Shown here: piece by piece, positions 9,850 through 19,932 of the stretch
Numbering within the stretch: position 1 is the stretch's first letter
Layout: each line of letters starts with the position of its first letter
DNA from: Erysipelotrichaceae bacterium
GTDB taxonomy: Bacteria; Bacillota_I; Bacilli_A; Erysipelotrichales; Erysipelotrichaceae
Assembly: GCA_013334325.1 (NCBI GenBank)
Contig: JAAXXT010000009.1
Coordinates: forward strand, 1 to 64,000
Length of the DNA: 64,000 bases
Direction of reading: 5' to 3'
The notes under the pieces: generated by a model
Seen by the model: only the letters and a program-made list of their open reading frames with translations
Database searches by the model: none
Told to the model about the DNA's origin: nothing
Made by a program: the position numbers and the translations under genes

Positions 9850-11922
9850 ATGAGTAAAAATCTACGAAAAATCGCTGAATCCTTACATAAACAAGGCAAG
9901 GCTAATCCTGGACTAATGAATTATGCGATTCCTGATCTATGGTATAATGCCAAGAGTAAAGTAGAACACCTAAGCGTCAACGATGGTCATGTCTTAGTCA
10001 ATCCTTACTTATTCTATGAAGCGATAATAAACGATGTCTTTTTATCTAAAGATGACAAGGATCTTTCTCCTTATTATCTAGATCATAAAGTAGAAAAAAA
10101 GTTATCCAATGGAAATTGGATCAAGAAAAGCAACGTCTATTCGATGATGATAAGATCCTCTGGATCCTTCGATCATGATCGGACAGGACTTCTTGAAGCC
10201 AAGAATCTTCTTGGGTTAAAAGACACAGGAACCTTCATAAAGACCTTAGCTTATTTACCTACTTTAAAACGATTAGGAATCGATGTTTTATATCTACTTC
10301 CTATCGCTAAGTATTCTTTAAAGGATAAAAAAGGTGAATTAGGATCTCCTTATGGGGTCTCAAATTTCTATCAATTGGATCCAGGACTAAAAGATCCTAT
10401 GAGTCCAGACACTTCCGTTGAGGAAGAATTCAAAGCTTTCGTAGAAGCAGCCCATCTCTTAGACATGAAGGTCATCATCGACATCATCCCTAGAACCAAC
10501 TCTGTGAATTCAGATATGATCCTTGATCATCCTGATTGGTTCTATTGGATCGGCTTAGAAGACTTACCAGGATATAAGCCTCCGATGGCTGAAGGCTTAA
10601 AAGCTTGTTTACCTCCTAAAGTAGAATACTTTAAAGAACTCTTTAAATCACCTGAAGTCGAAGAACATCTTCATAAGTTCAAAAAGAATCCAAAAGAAGC
10701 TGATCCTAAAGCATGGGCCAAGCTTCTAAAGAATTTCGATCCTTCTAAAACAGAGATCTTAGATGCGGTACGTGAACAATTTAAATTGACCGTAGCACCT
10801 GCTTTCTCAGATCATATCAATGATCCTCAACCTGCTTGGAGCGATGTGACTTTCTTTAGGCTCTATCTGGATCATCCACTAAACTCTCAACCTTTCTTAA
10901 AAGAACTAGGGACTTTTGAACCTTATATCTTGTTTGATGTGGCGAAAAGCTCACTCAATCCTGGTAAGAAACCCAATAAAGAACTATGGGATATGCTTTC
11001 TGGGATCATTCCTTTCTATCAAGCGAATTTCGGAATAGATGGGGCTCGTATCGATATGGGACACGCTTTACCTGCAGAACTCATCAATATGATCATATCC
11101 AAGGCCAGAGACATCGATTCTAACTTCTGTTTCATCGCTGAAGAACTCGATCCAGTAAACGCAAAAGCTTCCATTGAGAAGGGCTACAATATGATCATCG
11201 GAAATGGTTTCATGATGGAACCTAGAGTTGATCAAGGTAGCTTCAATGAATTCGTCTATTCCGCCAAAGACTTAGCTTCTCCTGTCTTTGCGTGTGGTGA
11301 AACCCACGATACACCACGACTTGCGAATCGTAAAGGCCAAGAAGTCTTAAGTAAGATGTTGAGCATCTTCAACCTCTTTATCCCAAATACAGTACCTTTC
11401 CTAAACTCAGGTCAAGAAGTCTATGAGAAACAACTCATGAATACAGGCTTGGATACTTCTCCAGAAGATGTCTTGGCTTTACCTGAAACTGATCCTTTGT
11501 TTAAGAAGTTGGCTCTGTTTGATGCCTATGCTTTCCATTATCTACATCCTAAACGTTGGGAATTGATTGAAGTCCTAGAAGAAGCCAACACCATTCGTAA
11601 AGGCATCCTTAGTGAAATCATCGATCTTAAGAAATCATCTTATCTAGGTTTCGGAGCTCCTTGGGATACCGCAGCTGGTGTCGCCTATGAAAGCAAAGAC
11701 AAGGTCACCTTGATCATCGCTAACACAGATTGTTTCAACGATAAGCAACATCAGATCCGTTGTGCTACCTTACCTGAAAGATTCCTAAAAGAAGACGCCA
11801 TCGCTAAACAGATCTTCTCATCTGAAAAGGTTGAGCAATTACCTGTCGTTATGGATTTCGCCAATAACCTTTGGGTCCAATTCAAAAAAGGCGAAGTTAA
11901 GATCTTCGAGATTACTTTATAA
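9850..11922 (+). CDS. GH13-family alpha-glucan-active enzyme, cytoplasmic, possibly maltosyltransferase-like
   Basis: GIDGARIDMGHALP (nucleophile region), FIAEELD (acid/base region), GETHDTPR; no signal peptide; region I reads DIIPRTNS, not DVVxNH. Confidence 0.8.
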   Translation: MSKNLRKIAESLHKQGKANPGLMNYAIPDLWYNAKSKVEHLSVNDGHVLVNPYLFYEAIINDVFLSKDDKDLSPYYLDHKVEKKLSNGNWIKKSNVYSMMIRSSGSFDHDRTGLLEAKNLLGLKDTGTFIKTLAYLPTLKRLGIDVLYLLPIAKYSLKDKKGELGSPYGVSNFYQLDPGLKDPMSPDTSVEEEFKAFVEAAHLLDMKVIIDIIPRTNSVNSDMILDHPDWFYWIGLEDLPGYKPPMAEGLKACLPPKVEYFKELFKSPEVEEHLHKFKKNPKEADPKAWAKLLKNFDPSKTEILDAVREQFKLTVAPAFSDHINDPQPAWSDVTFFRLYLDHPLNSQPFLKELGTFEPYILFDVAKSSLNPGKKPNKELWDMLSGIIPFYQANFGIDGARIDMGHALPAELINMIISKARDIDSNFCFIAEELDPVNAKASIEKGYNMIIGNGFMMEPRVDQGSFNEFVYSAKDLASPVFACGETHDTPRLANRKGQEVLSKMLSIFNLFIPNTVPFLNSGQEVYEKQLMNTGLDTSPEDVLALPETDPLFKKLALFDAYAFHYLHPKRWELIEVLEEANTIRKGILSEIIDLKKSSYLGFGAPWDTAAGVAYESKDKVTLIIANTDCFNDKQHQIRCATLPERFLKEDAIAKQIFSSEKVEQLPVVMDFANNLWVQFKKGEVKIFEITL

Positions 11923-11925
11923 AAC

Positions 11926-11954
11926 AAACGCATGAACTTAGTTCATGCGTTTTT
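11926..11954. terminator. Bidirectional terminator between convergent genes
   Basis: AAACGCATGAAC-TTA-GTTCATGCGTTT followed by TT on plus and preceded by A-rich sequence; overlaps the CotH-like stop. Confidence 0.8.
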
Positions 11955-13404
11955 ATTGACACTCTGTCGTAGGCATTCTCATATTCTTTACTTTATAAGT
12001 CTGAACACAATAGTAGATTCTTACCCCATCAGGTAGACCCATAGGTTTCGCATAGGTCCTTGTCTTAGATCTCGAGGCATCCTCGTGATAGAGCTTATAG
12101 GCCATTTGATACGCTTTAAGATACTTAGGATAAGTAAATACAGTAGTGACCTGTTGATTGAGTGTTTCCAAATAAGCTGAGACAAAAGGATCATAGGTCG
12201 ATAAGATGGTCTTGGATAATAATGGTACGATATCTACTACCCCATTGGATGAATACTTATCTAGAGGTAAGATACTCTTCATTTCTTGCCCATCAGGATT
12301 CCAATCCGTTATACCTAGACCTTTATCCAAGTCTGTCGGCAGAAAATTCAGTTTTGGTGATTTCGATGAATCGAAATATAGATAATAATTATTGGCGTTG
12401 TATCTTATGTCATCAGGATTCCCAAACAGATAATTCATCGCATTGAACTTCATAAATTCATCGAGATTTACACTCTCATTAAGATAATCATATAGCGACT
12501 TATCTGATTTGGTTTGATAGGTCTTGATGAAATCTCTTAGATCAGAACCATGATTGGTGTCTTCATTGGTTTTAATGTCATAGGGAGGGAAATAATTCTG
12601 TTCTTCTTTTTTGACGCCGAAATAGAGTGGTGTCGTTCCAGTCATATTGGCAGGAACCATCTGCCAGAGCGCTTTATATAGATTGCCTGTTTGATCATCT
12701 TTAGAATATCTCTTTTGTAGAAATTCATCGTCTACAGGTTCAATCATCGTCATGACCCCTTGATCGATCTCTTTCCCATCGATGGAGAAGATCACATGAA
12801 CCAAGCTCGCTTTAGAACTTGGGATTCCCGCATCTTCATACAGTTGATACCCATAAGATTCAGTGATGTAGGGATCCGTTGTATCCTTACTCCAGACAGA
12901 GGTCCTATTCCACTTTAAGACAAGATTCTCTAATCCATAGAGATCTCTTTTTTTACGTGCCTTATAGTATTCGGAATCAACTTTTAAATCAAAGGTCTCA
13001 TCGAAAGAAACTCTCCAATGAAGAGAATTCATCGAATAACCATCATATTGGATCAAGTATCGAGAAAAGACATTCCCGTGGGTCCTTAATCCAACCTCAT
13101 TGATTCTTATCTTTTCTTTCCCATCTTCGCGATAGATAAAATTAGCGCTCACATAGGAGCTGATCCGATAGTTTCCATATTTCTCAAAGACTTTATTCAT
13201 ATCGACATCGAGTTGATCAAGGCTTTTTGCCTTTACTTCGATTACGATCTCATGATAAATAGATGGATCGAAAAAATCGAAGTAGTCTTGGCTTGCGGTT
13301 ACTCCGTTTTTAACGATGTTTTCTTTATTTAGGATGGTAGCCCCTGAAGTACAGGCACTTAGAAATAAACTAAGTGCCCATATCAGGATGAATTTTTGTT
13401 TCAT
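11953..13404 (-). CDS. CotH-like (spore-coat-kinase family) lipoprotein
   Basis: Lipobox LFLSACTSG; CotH-type NEVGLRTHGN, NYLFGNPDDIRYNANNYYLYFD, NFLPTDLDKGLG. Confidence 0.8.
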   Translation of the reverse strand: MKQKFILIWALSLFLSACTSGATILNKENIVKNGVTASQDYFDFFDPSIYHEIVIEVKAKSLDQLDVDMNKVFEKYGNYRISSYVSANFIYREDGKEKIRINEVGLRTHGNVFSRYLIQYDGYSMNSLHWRVSFDETFDLKVDSEYYKARKKRDLYGLENLVLKWNRTSVWSKDTTDPYITESYGYQLYEDAGIPSSKASLVHVIFSIDGKEIDQGVMTMIEPVDDEFLQKRYSKDDQTGNLYKALWQMVPANMTGTTPLYFGVKKEEQNYFPPYDIKTNEDTNHGSDLRDFIKTYQTKSDKSLYDYLNESVNLDEFMKFNAMNYLFGNPDDIRYNANNYYLYFDSSKSPKLNFLPTDLDKGLGITDWNPDGQEMKSILPLDKYSSNGVVDIVPLLSKTILSTYDPFVSAYLETLNQQVTTVFTYPKYLKAYQMAYKLYHEDASRSKTRTYAKPMGLPDGVRIYYCVQTYKVKNMRMPTTECQ

Positions 13405-14684
13405 TTTTTAGGGATAGAGAAAATGATTGGGCGATTGCTTAGAGACAACACCCCATGACGGATCTCAACTTGTTCATTTGTTAATGAGTGTGTATAGATG
13501 CCTTCAGGTAAGCTCACATTAATGACGCCTGTTTCCATGCCTACATTAAAGATGCCTACTCGAATTTCTTCTTTATTCTCATATTCAAAATGAAGGATAT
13601 CTTTTTTGTGTGAAACGATTTTATAGTGATCATCTTGAGCGAATATCGGATCTTTCTTCATTTTCGCTAAAGCTTTTATCATTTTAACCATCTCAGGATC
13701 AAGCTTGGTCCAATCAACTGGATCTTTCTCAAATAATCGAGGTAAATGATCCGTACCTGTTTCTACACCGAAGTGTAGGAAAGCGATGCCTTTGGCGAAG
13801 AAACAATAACCCAACCAATTCATCGTCTTATCATAGGATTGGGTAAAGAAACGTATCCTCGCATTGTCATGATTTTCGACGTTTCTCGCTTTGACATAGT
13901 TCTTCGGATAAATGATCTCTTGTAAACGATATCGATTTCTTAGTTCTTCTAAGGGGTGTTCACCTTTGAGATAACCTAAGAATTTTTCTTGATTGTCATA
14001 GTCGTATTCTAAATCGAAGTATTTATAAACTTCAGAATCGCTTAAGCAAGTATAGCCTTCATAACGTAAGAAACTTAAGAACCAAGGATCTACGCTTTCC
14101 GCTAAGAAGGTAAGCTGTGGATTAACCCTTTTGAGTTTAGGAAAAGCAAACTGATAAAAAACTTCTGGGATCATAGGGGCGACATCAAATCTGAATCCAT
14201 CGACACCTAGATCGACCCAATACAATAACGCATCCGTTAATAATTCTATTAATTTAGGATTATTATCGAATTCAAAATCAGCGATGTCTGTCCAATCCCC
14301 GATCTTATTGGTGAGATGTCCATCTTTCCAATGATAGAATTCAGGATGTTCCTTGACCCAAGGATGATCAGGTGCAGTATGATGATAGACCACGTCCAGC
14401 ATCAATCTCATGCCTCTACTATGGGTTTCTTTTACGAGTTTCTTGAAGTCTTCTAAAGTACCTAGATCTTCTGAGATACCTTTATAGTCTCTGATCGCAT
14501 AAGGTGATCCATAGACCCCTTTTCTTTCTTTGATCCCAATTGGATGAATGGGTAAAAGATATAGGATATCTGTACCTAAGTCCTTTATACGATCAAGATC
14601 CTTGATGAGGGCATTAAACGTTCCTTCTTCAGAATAGTTTCTTACGAAGACCTGATAGATGAATTGATTACGGTATTTTTGCAT
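13401..14684 (-). CDS. GH13 alpha-amylase family protein, cytoplasmic
   Basis: LDVVYHHT, GVDGFRFDVAPM, FLAESVD, VENHDNAR. Confidence 0.88.
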   Translation of the reverse strand: MQKYRNQFIYQVFVRNYSEEGTFNALIKDLDRIKDLGTDILYLLPIHPIGIKERKGVYGSPYAIRDYKGISEDLGTLEDFKKLVKETHSRGMRLMLDVVYHHTAPDHPWVKEHPEFYHWKDGHLTNKIGDWTDIADFEFDNNPKLIELLTDALLYWVDLGVDGFRFDVAPMIPEVFYQFAFPKLKRVNPQLTFLAESVDPWFLSFLRYEGYTCLSDSEVYKYFDLEYDYDNQEKFLGYLKGEHPLEELRNRYRLQEIIYPKNYVKARNVENHDNARIRFFTQSYDKTMNWLGYCFFAKGIAFLHFGVETGTDHLPRLFEKDPVDWTKLDPEMVKMIKALAKMKKDPIFAQDDHYKIVSHKKDILHFEYENKEEIRVGIFNVGMETGVINVSLPEGIYTHSLTNEQVEIRHGVLSLSNRPIIFSIPKK

Positions 14685-14698
14685 GTTTTTTCTCTTTA

Positions 14699-16222
14699 CT
14701 ATTTTAACATCAACACAACGCTATTGTAGGCACCTACACTTAGTTTTCCACCACTAATTTTTGCCGGGCTTTGCTTATAATTATAGATTTGATCCGCAAT
14801 CTTGTAATCTGAAAAGTCGTACTCCAGTGTTTTTTTCGTTTCGCTCAAATTGTGGATAACAATAATGGATTCTGTCGCACTACTTGATTTGACAGCATAG
14901 ATTTCCGAACCAACATCCAAAGCTTCGACAGTCCCCTCAGTAATCAAATCATAACTGTTTTTAATGGAGATGACGCGTCGGTAATGCGATAACAGGGAAT
15001 TGCTATCTACTATCGCTTGGGCGACACCCGCTTTGTAAACCCAAACATAATCAGCCCCAGAAGGACCAATCGTTTGGCCGGTCTTATCTTTGATGTCCCA
15101 AATCATTGGAAGACGTTTATTCTCATCTTTTCCACTACCTCGTAGGCTAATTTCTTCTCCGTAATAGATAAAAGATCTACCTGGCATGAGTAAATATATA
15201 GATGCCATTAGTTTGCTTTTGTACAAATCTTTTTCTGAAAAATATGCTGCGCTTCTGCCTTGATCATGGTTCGATAAGAAAATTGCATCGATAACATCAG
15301 GGTTGGCTATTCTGGCATTATTGAGATAGCTGACAACCGTGGTAGCCAATTCACTGCCGGCAGAGTTTCGTATGCTTGAGGCGATTTTTCCCTCTGGTTG
15401 AGAAAATTGGAAATGGAATAAACTATCAATTTCAGAACCATAAAGACTCATAATGGTGTCATCTGTTGTCCAAGCTTCACCTACTATGTAAGCATCCGAT
15501 TTTATTTCCTTTATTGATTGTGATAACCAAGACAAAAATAGTCTATTTTTTTCTACATCACCTGTAAAAAATGAAGTTACTGCATCAAGTCTAAAACCTT
15601 TGACTCCTTTGTTTAACCAAAATGAAATTATTTGCTTAAGTTCATTCTTAACATTTTCACTTTCAAGATTCAAATCAGGCATTCCACTCCAAAACCGAGC
15701 TTCATAGAAGTAACCCTTACCCAAGGCAGAATAACCTGACTTCGCTTCCTTAGTAAAATTATAGTAGTCACAATATGATTCGGGGAGATCACAAGTTCCA
15801 TTCAAAATATTCTTTTTCGCTTCTACAAACCAAGGATGATTAACCGATGTATGATTCACAACCAAATCAATAATTATATCTATATCCATTGATGTAGCTC
15901 TTGATACTAATTTCGTGAAGTCATCAAGAGTTCCATATTTAGGATCAATATCATAGTAATTTGTCACATCATACTTATGATATGTAGGCGAGGGCATAAT
16001 TGGCATTAACCACAGACCACCTATCCCCATTGATTGGATATAGTTCAACTTCTCTGTGACTCCATTGATATCACCTAAACCATCTCCGTTGGTGTCATAA
16101 AAAGACCCAACGAAGATTTCGTAGTAAACATAATTCTTATCAGACTGAACGATGGTGATTTTAGAACTTGTACAACCGAAAAGCAAAAAGCAAGACAATA
16201 CTAATAAAATTTTGTTTTTCAT
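14699..16222 (-). CDS. Extracellular GH13 alpha-amylase/neopullulanase-type lipoprotein
   Basis: Start moved to MKNKILLVLSCFLLFGCTSS (lipobox); DLVVNHTSVNHPW, GFRLDAVTSF, VGEAWT, SNHDQGR. Confidence 0.9.
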   Translation of the reverse strand: MKNKILLVLSCFLLFGCTSSKITIVQSDKNYVYYEIFVGSFYDTNGDGLGDINGVTEKLNYIQSMGIGGLWLMPIMPSPTYHKYDVTNYYDIDPKYGTLDDFTKLVSRATSMDIDIIIDLVVNHTSVNHPWFVEAKKNILNGTCDLPESYCDYYNFTKEAKSGYSALGKGYFYEARFWSGMPDLNLESENVKNELKQIISFWLNKGVKGFRLDAVTSFFTGDVEKNRLFLSWLSQSIKEIKSDAYIVGEAWTTDDTIMSLYGSEIDSLFHFQFSQPEGKIASSIRNSAGSELATTVVSYLNNARIANPDVIDAIFLSNHDQGRSAAYFSEKDLYKSKLMASIYLLMPGRSFIYYGEEISLRGSGKDENKRLPMIWDIKDKTGQTIGPSGADYVWVYKAGVAQAIVDSNSLLSHYRRVISIKNSYDLITEGTVEALDVGSEIYAVKSSSATESIIVIHNLSETKKTLEYDFSDYKIADQIYNYKQSPAKISGGKLSVGAYNSVVLMLK

Positions 16223-16223
16223 G

Positions 16224-17075
16224 TTAGCCTTTAGTTGAACCACCAGTGATTCCACTGACGTAGAATTTTTGCATATAAATAAAGAGAATTGATATTGGAA
16301 TAGCAATCAGAACTGCCCCAGCAGCAAATCGAGTAAAATACATGAAAATATTTTCTCTTGATAGCATCCTATATAGACCTAATGCTACTGTATAATTTTG
16401 GTAGTTATCTTTCATAATTACGCTGACAAAAATAAAATCCATCCATGGACCCATAAATGACATTAGGATCGTATAAATGACTATTGGTTTCGACAATGGA
16501 AGTGTTATTTTCCAGAAAATCGTATTTTTATTTGCACCATCGAGCATTGCAGATTCATCAATTGCCTTTGGTATCGTATCAAAGAACCCCTTTGAAATAT
16601 AATATCCCATTGCGGCTCCTCCTGAGTAAACCAACACTAATGCAAATAAAGTTTGAGTTAATCCAAAGGATTTCAATATATGATAAATAGCAATCATTGC
16701 CATAAATCCTGGAAACATACCGAGAATCAATGCTATATTCATCATTGGTTTTCTCATTTTAAATCTTAAGCGGCTCAATGCATAACTTGTCATAAGTACT
16801 AATATTGTAGATACAGCTGCGGTGCAAATCGCAACAATGAGTGTATTTAAAAACCATCTTGGATAGTTGAATAATGATGTATCAGTAAATAACTTGATAT
16901 AGTTATCAAAAGTATACGATTTTGGCAATATATAAGAAGTATATGACCCTGGTTCCTTTCTAAAGGAAATCAAAACTAGCCAAAATATAGGTAAGATCCA
17001 AACAAATGATAAAATTCCGAGAATGGAATGTATAAACCCGTTGGCTATTCTTTCCTGCGTTCTCATGTTTTTCAT
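16224..17075 (-). CDS. Maltodextrin-type ABC transporter permease (MalG-like)
   Basis: EAA motif (ESAMLDGANKNTIFWKITLPLSKP), six TM. Confidence 0.92.
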   Translation of the reverse strand: MKNMRTQERIANGFIHSILGILSFVWILPIFWLVLISFRKEPGSYTSYILPKSYTFDNYIKLFTDTSLFNYPRWFLNTLIVAICTAAVSTILVLMTSYALSRLRFKMRKPMMNIALILGMFPGFMAMIAIYHILKSFGLTQTLFALVLVYSGGAAMGYYISKGFFDTIPKAIDESAMLDGANKNTIFWKITLPLSKPIVIYTILMSFMGPWMDFIFVSVIMKDNYQNYTVALGLYRMLSRENIFMYFTRFAAGAVLIAIPISILFIYMQKFYVSGITGGSTKG

Positions 17076-18448
17076 TGGAACTCATCCTCCTTCTTCGCTG
17101 ACGATGTTTTGTTATAGACTAAAAGTGAGAAGAAAGCACTTAGTAAGAAAATAAATATCCCAATAGTTGATGCTAGTGAATAATTCTGTTCATTTACAGT
17201 CAGTTTATACAACCAAGTAACGAGTAAATCTGTTTTACCTGCTTGATAATAATTTAAGGTTAACGGACCACCACCTGTCAAAAGGTATATAACATTAAAA
17301 TTATTGATATTTCCAATAAACTGAGTAATGAGATATGGTCCAGTCACAAATAGCATATAAGGTAATGTGATCTTCATGAATTGAACTCTAGCATTAGCAC
17401 CATCAATTTTTGCACTTTCGTATAAATCTACCGGTATATTCATCAAAATTCCCGAGGTAATGAGCATGGAATAAGGAACACCGACCCATAAATTAACTAT
17501 AATAACCGTAAATTTTGCAACATCTCCGTTAGACAAGAAAGGAAAGAAGTCTTTCACAAATCCTAGTTGTCTTAATATAACATTTAAAGTTCCTTGATCA
17601 GCAAGTAATTGAGACATCAGCAACAAGCTCACAAATTGCGGTACGGCAATCGTAATTACGAAAATAGTTCTCCAGAATTTCTTGAGTTTGATTCCTTTTT
17701 TATTAATCATCAACGCCAATATCATACCCAAAATGTAATTCAAGGCTGTTGCTAAGACTGCCCAAACAAGTGTCCAGATAAGAAGACCAAAGAAAGTAGT
17801 TGATTTGAGCGGATCATTCCATAAAGCATCTTTGAAATTATTGAACCCAACCCAAGTAAATAGATTGCCTGGAGGTTGATGATTTTTATCAAAGTTTGTA
17901 AATGCAATTAGAATCATAAAAATTAGTGGTAATATCGTAAACATAAATGTTCCAATAACAGGAATAGTTAATATCGTTACGTGGTATTTTTCATTGAGAT
18001 AGAAATCAATCTCTTGTCTAAAGTTTCTTGGTCTAATACCATTATTAATTGAAACTTGATTCGCATAACAGGTTTTTAGATTAGATAAATATACTAGGAA
18101 GAAGCTTATGACAACAAATATTGTTGCTACACCAAACAAAAGCATCAACATTGAATTATCTCCAGGATATACTACGTAGATTCCTCTTACCTCATCAAAT
18201 ATCCTAGTTTGACCAACTGTACCTAATGTTTGAAGTCCAATAATGTAATCTAGTCCTCTGATAATCATAAATAAGATAAAAGTGATTTGGAAAAAAAGAT
18301 AAGCTAAGCCCTTGATAATTTGTCCTCTTGTAAACATACCAAAACCCATTATGAGGCCTGATAATCTTGTAGATAGATCACCCTTTATAAAACACATTAT
18401 GTATTTATTGAACAAATCATGAATTGAAGTTAATGCTTTTTTAACCAT
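17072..18448 (-). CDS. Maltodextrin-type ABC transporter permease (MalF-like) with N-terminal extension
   Basis: EAA motif YESAKIDGANARVQFMKITLPYM. Confidence 0.92.
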   Translation of the reverse strand: MVKKALTSIHDLFNKYIMCFIKGDLSTRLSGLIMGFGMFTRGQIIKGLAYLFFQITFILFMIIRGLDYIIGLQTLGTVGQTRIFDEVRGIYVVYPGDNSMLMLLFGVATIFVVISFFLVYLSNLKTCYANQVSINNGIRPRNFRQEIDFYLNEKYHVTILTIPVIGTFMFTILPLIFMILIAFTNFDKNHQPPGNLFTWVGFNNFKDALWNDPLKSTTFFGLLIWTLVWAVLATALNYILGMILALMINKKGIKLKKFWRTIFVITIAVPQFVSLLLMSQLLADQGTLNVILRQLGFVKDFFPFLSNGDVAKFTVIIVNLWVGVPYSMLITSGILMNIPVDLYESAKIDGANARVQFMKITLPYMLFVTGPYLITQFIGNINNFNVIYLLTGGGPLTLNYYQAGKTDLLVTWLYKLTVNEQNYSLASTIGIFIFLLSAFFSLLVYNKTSSAKKEDEFQ

Positions 18449-18529
18449 GTTTTTCTCGCTTTTCTCACTTATTTAAAAATAAGGGCAATATTTTAGTATT
18501 GCCCTTTTTGTTTACTTCTTAATCTACGA

Positions 18530-19711
18530 TTAGGAGCCGTTAGCCTGCAATACCCAAGCATCAAGCATCTCTTGAATTGTCTTGGAATAGTCTTTTGTTT
18601 CCATTGCTAAGCCGAAAGCTTCTCCAGGTCCCCAATAAGAATCAGGTACGCTGTTCTGACTAATTGCAAATGCAGCTTGAGCAGCTAAAGCAGCCAAAGC
18701 GACATCAGCAACAACTGTAGTACTTGTCGCAGCTTTAATATTACTTGGACCAAGTTTACGAGTTTCGAAGCGTTTAATCTGATTGGCTTCATTGGTCAAG
18801 AATTCTGCTAGAGCCATAGCTTCTTCAGGGAATTTAGTAAGCGCATTAACGCCCATCAATTTATAACCCGCAAAGCTTCCCATTTGTGTGGAAGTTGTTC
18901 CCAACATGTATGAAGGCAACTTTGTAGCGGCATAATTAGCACCTAAAACTGTAGAAATATCTGAAGCATTCCATGTTCCAGAAACACCAGCAGCAATTGT
19001 TGTACCAATGTTACCTTTTAGGTAAGCATCATCACCAGTAACGAATGCAGAGTTAGCAGTAAAGGATTTAATAAATTCACCGACCTTTAAACCAGTAGCA
19101 TTATTGAAGTCGATAACTTTCTTCCCATCAACGGTTTTGAAAGTGTTTCCAGCCCCAATAAAGAATGAAGCAATATACCAACCATTAGATACATCCATGA
19201 ATACTTTCTTGTTTGCTGTAGCAGCTTTTGTCAACATAGTATCGAGGGATTTCACATCGTCAGCACTGAAAACGCTCTTATCATAATACAAGAAATAACC
19301 ATTGTCAGCAGTGACTGGATAAGCATATAGCTTTCCACCAACAGTTGAAACATCAATAGAACCTGCGACATTGGCAGCGATAATAGCAGCCTTATTCAAG
19401 GTTACTTCATAAAGAGCCCCTGCATCTACTAAGCCAGAAATTTGATCATTCGGGAAAGAAAATACATCAGCGGCAGCTTCTGGATCTTCCAAATATTTTG
19501 TTTTGGCATCCGGTTCGCCTACAACACCCAAAGTAATAGTGTAGATCTTATCTGTGTTAGCAGCGATAAAAGCATCTACCATTTCTTGAAGCATTACTTG
19601 ATCTTCTTGAGAGCCCCAAACCTTCAAAGTAACTTCTGTTTTCTTCTTTGTACAAGCCGACAAAGAAGCAACTAACAACAATGCAGAGAGCAGTAAAATA
19701 ATCTTCTTCAT
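18530..19711 (-). CDS. Maltodextrin-type ABC substrate-binding lipoprotein (MalE-like)
   Basis: Start moved to MKKIILLLSALLLVASLSACTKKK (lipobox) behind AGGAGG; next to MalFG-like genes. Confidence 0.9.
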   Translation of the reverse strand: MKKIILLLSALLLVASLSACTKKKTEVTLKVWGSQEDQVMLQEMVDAFIAANTDKIYTITLGVVGEPDAKTKYLEDPEAAADVFSFPNDQISGLVDAGALYEVTLNKAAIIAANVAGSIDVSTVGGKLYAYPVTADNGYFLYYDKSVFSADDVKSLDTMLTKAATANKKVFMDVSNGWYIASFFIGAGNTFKTVDGKKVIDFNNATGLKVGEFIKSFTANSAFVTGDDAYLKGNIGTTIAAGVSGTWNASDISTVLGANYAATKLPSYMLGTTSTQMGSFAGYKLMGVNALTKFPEEAMALAEFLTNEANQIKRFETRKLGPSNIKAATSTTVVADVALAALAAQAAFAISQNSVPDSYWGPGEAFGLAMETKDYSKTIQEMLDAWVLQANGS

Positions 19712-19734
19712 TTCATTCCTCCTATGGTATCCAC

Positions 19735-19763
19735 CAATGTAAGTGGTTACATTGATAATTATA
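19735..19763 (-). promoter_or_regulatory. Promoter -10 (TATAAT) with adjacent perfect palindrome CAATGTAA-GTGG-TTACATTG, upstream of malE-like gene
   Basis: Inverted repeat 19735-19754; minus-strand TATAAT at 19758-19763. Confidence 0.65.
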
Positions 19764-19835
19764 CCACCCATATTTTGCATTTTCCACTCATATGTTCACA
19801 AATATTTCACTTTTGGTCGTGAACTAATTATTCTA

Positions 19836-19848
19836 GAAAACGCTTTCC
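19836..19848. promoter_or_regulatory. cre-like site (minus strand GGAAAGCGTTTTC)
   Basis: GAAAGCGTTTTC core matches cre consensus; upstream of malE-like promoter. Confidence 0.5.
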
Positions 19849-19902
19849 CAGAATGTTGTGTGGTTTAGATATACTTCAAGACACTCTATACTGCATAAAA
19901 AA

Positions 19903-19926
19903 ACAAAAGAGGTTTAACTCTTTTGT
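19903..19926 (-). terminator. Rho-independent terminator after the ABC ATPase gene
   Basis: ACAAAAGAG-loop-CTCTTTTGT then T-run on minus strand. Confidence 0.75.
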
Positions 19927-19932
19927 TTCATT

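Noticed and set aside
16223-16306. N-terminal extension MLFQYQFSLFICKNS... of the lipoprotein amylase
   Set aside because: It overlaps the MalG-like gene; the start at 16222 gives a clean lipoprotein signal peptide.
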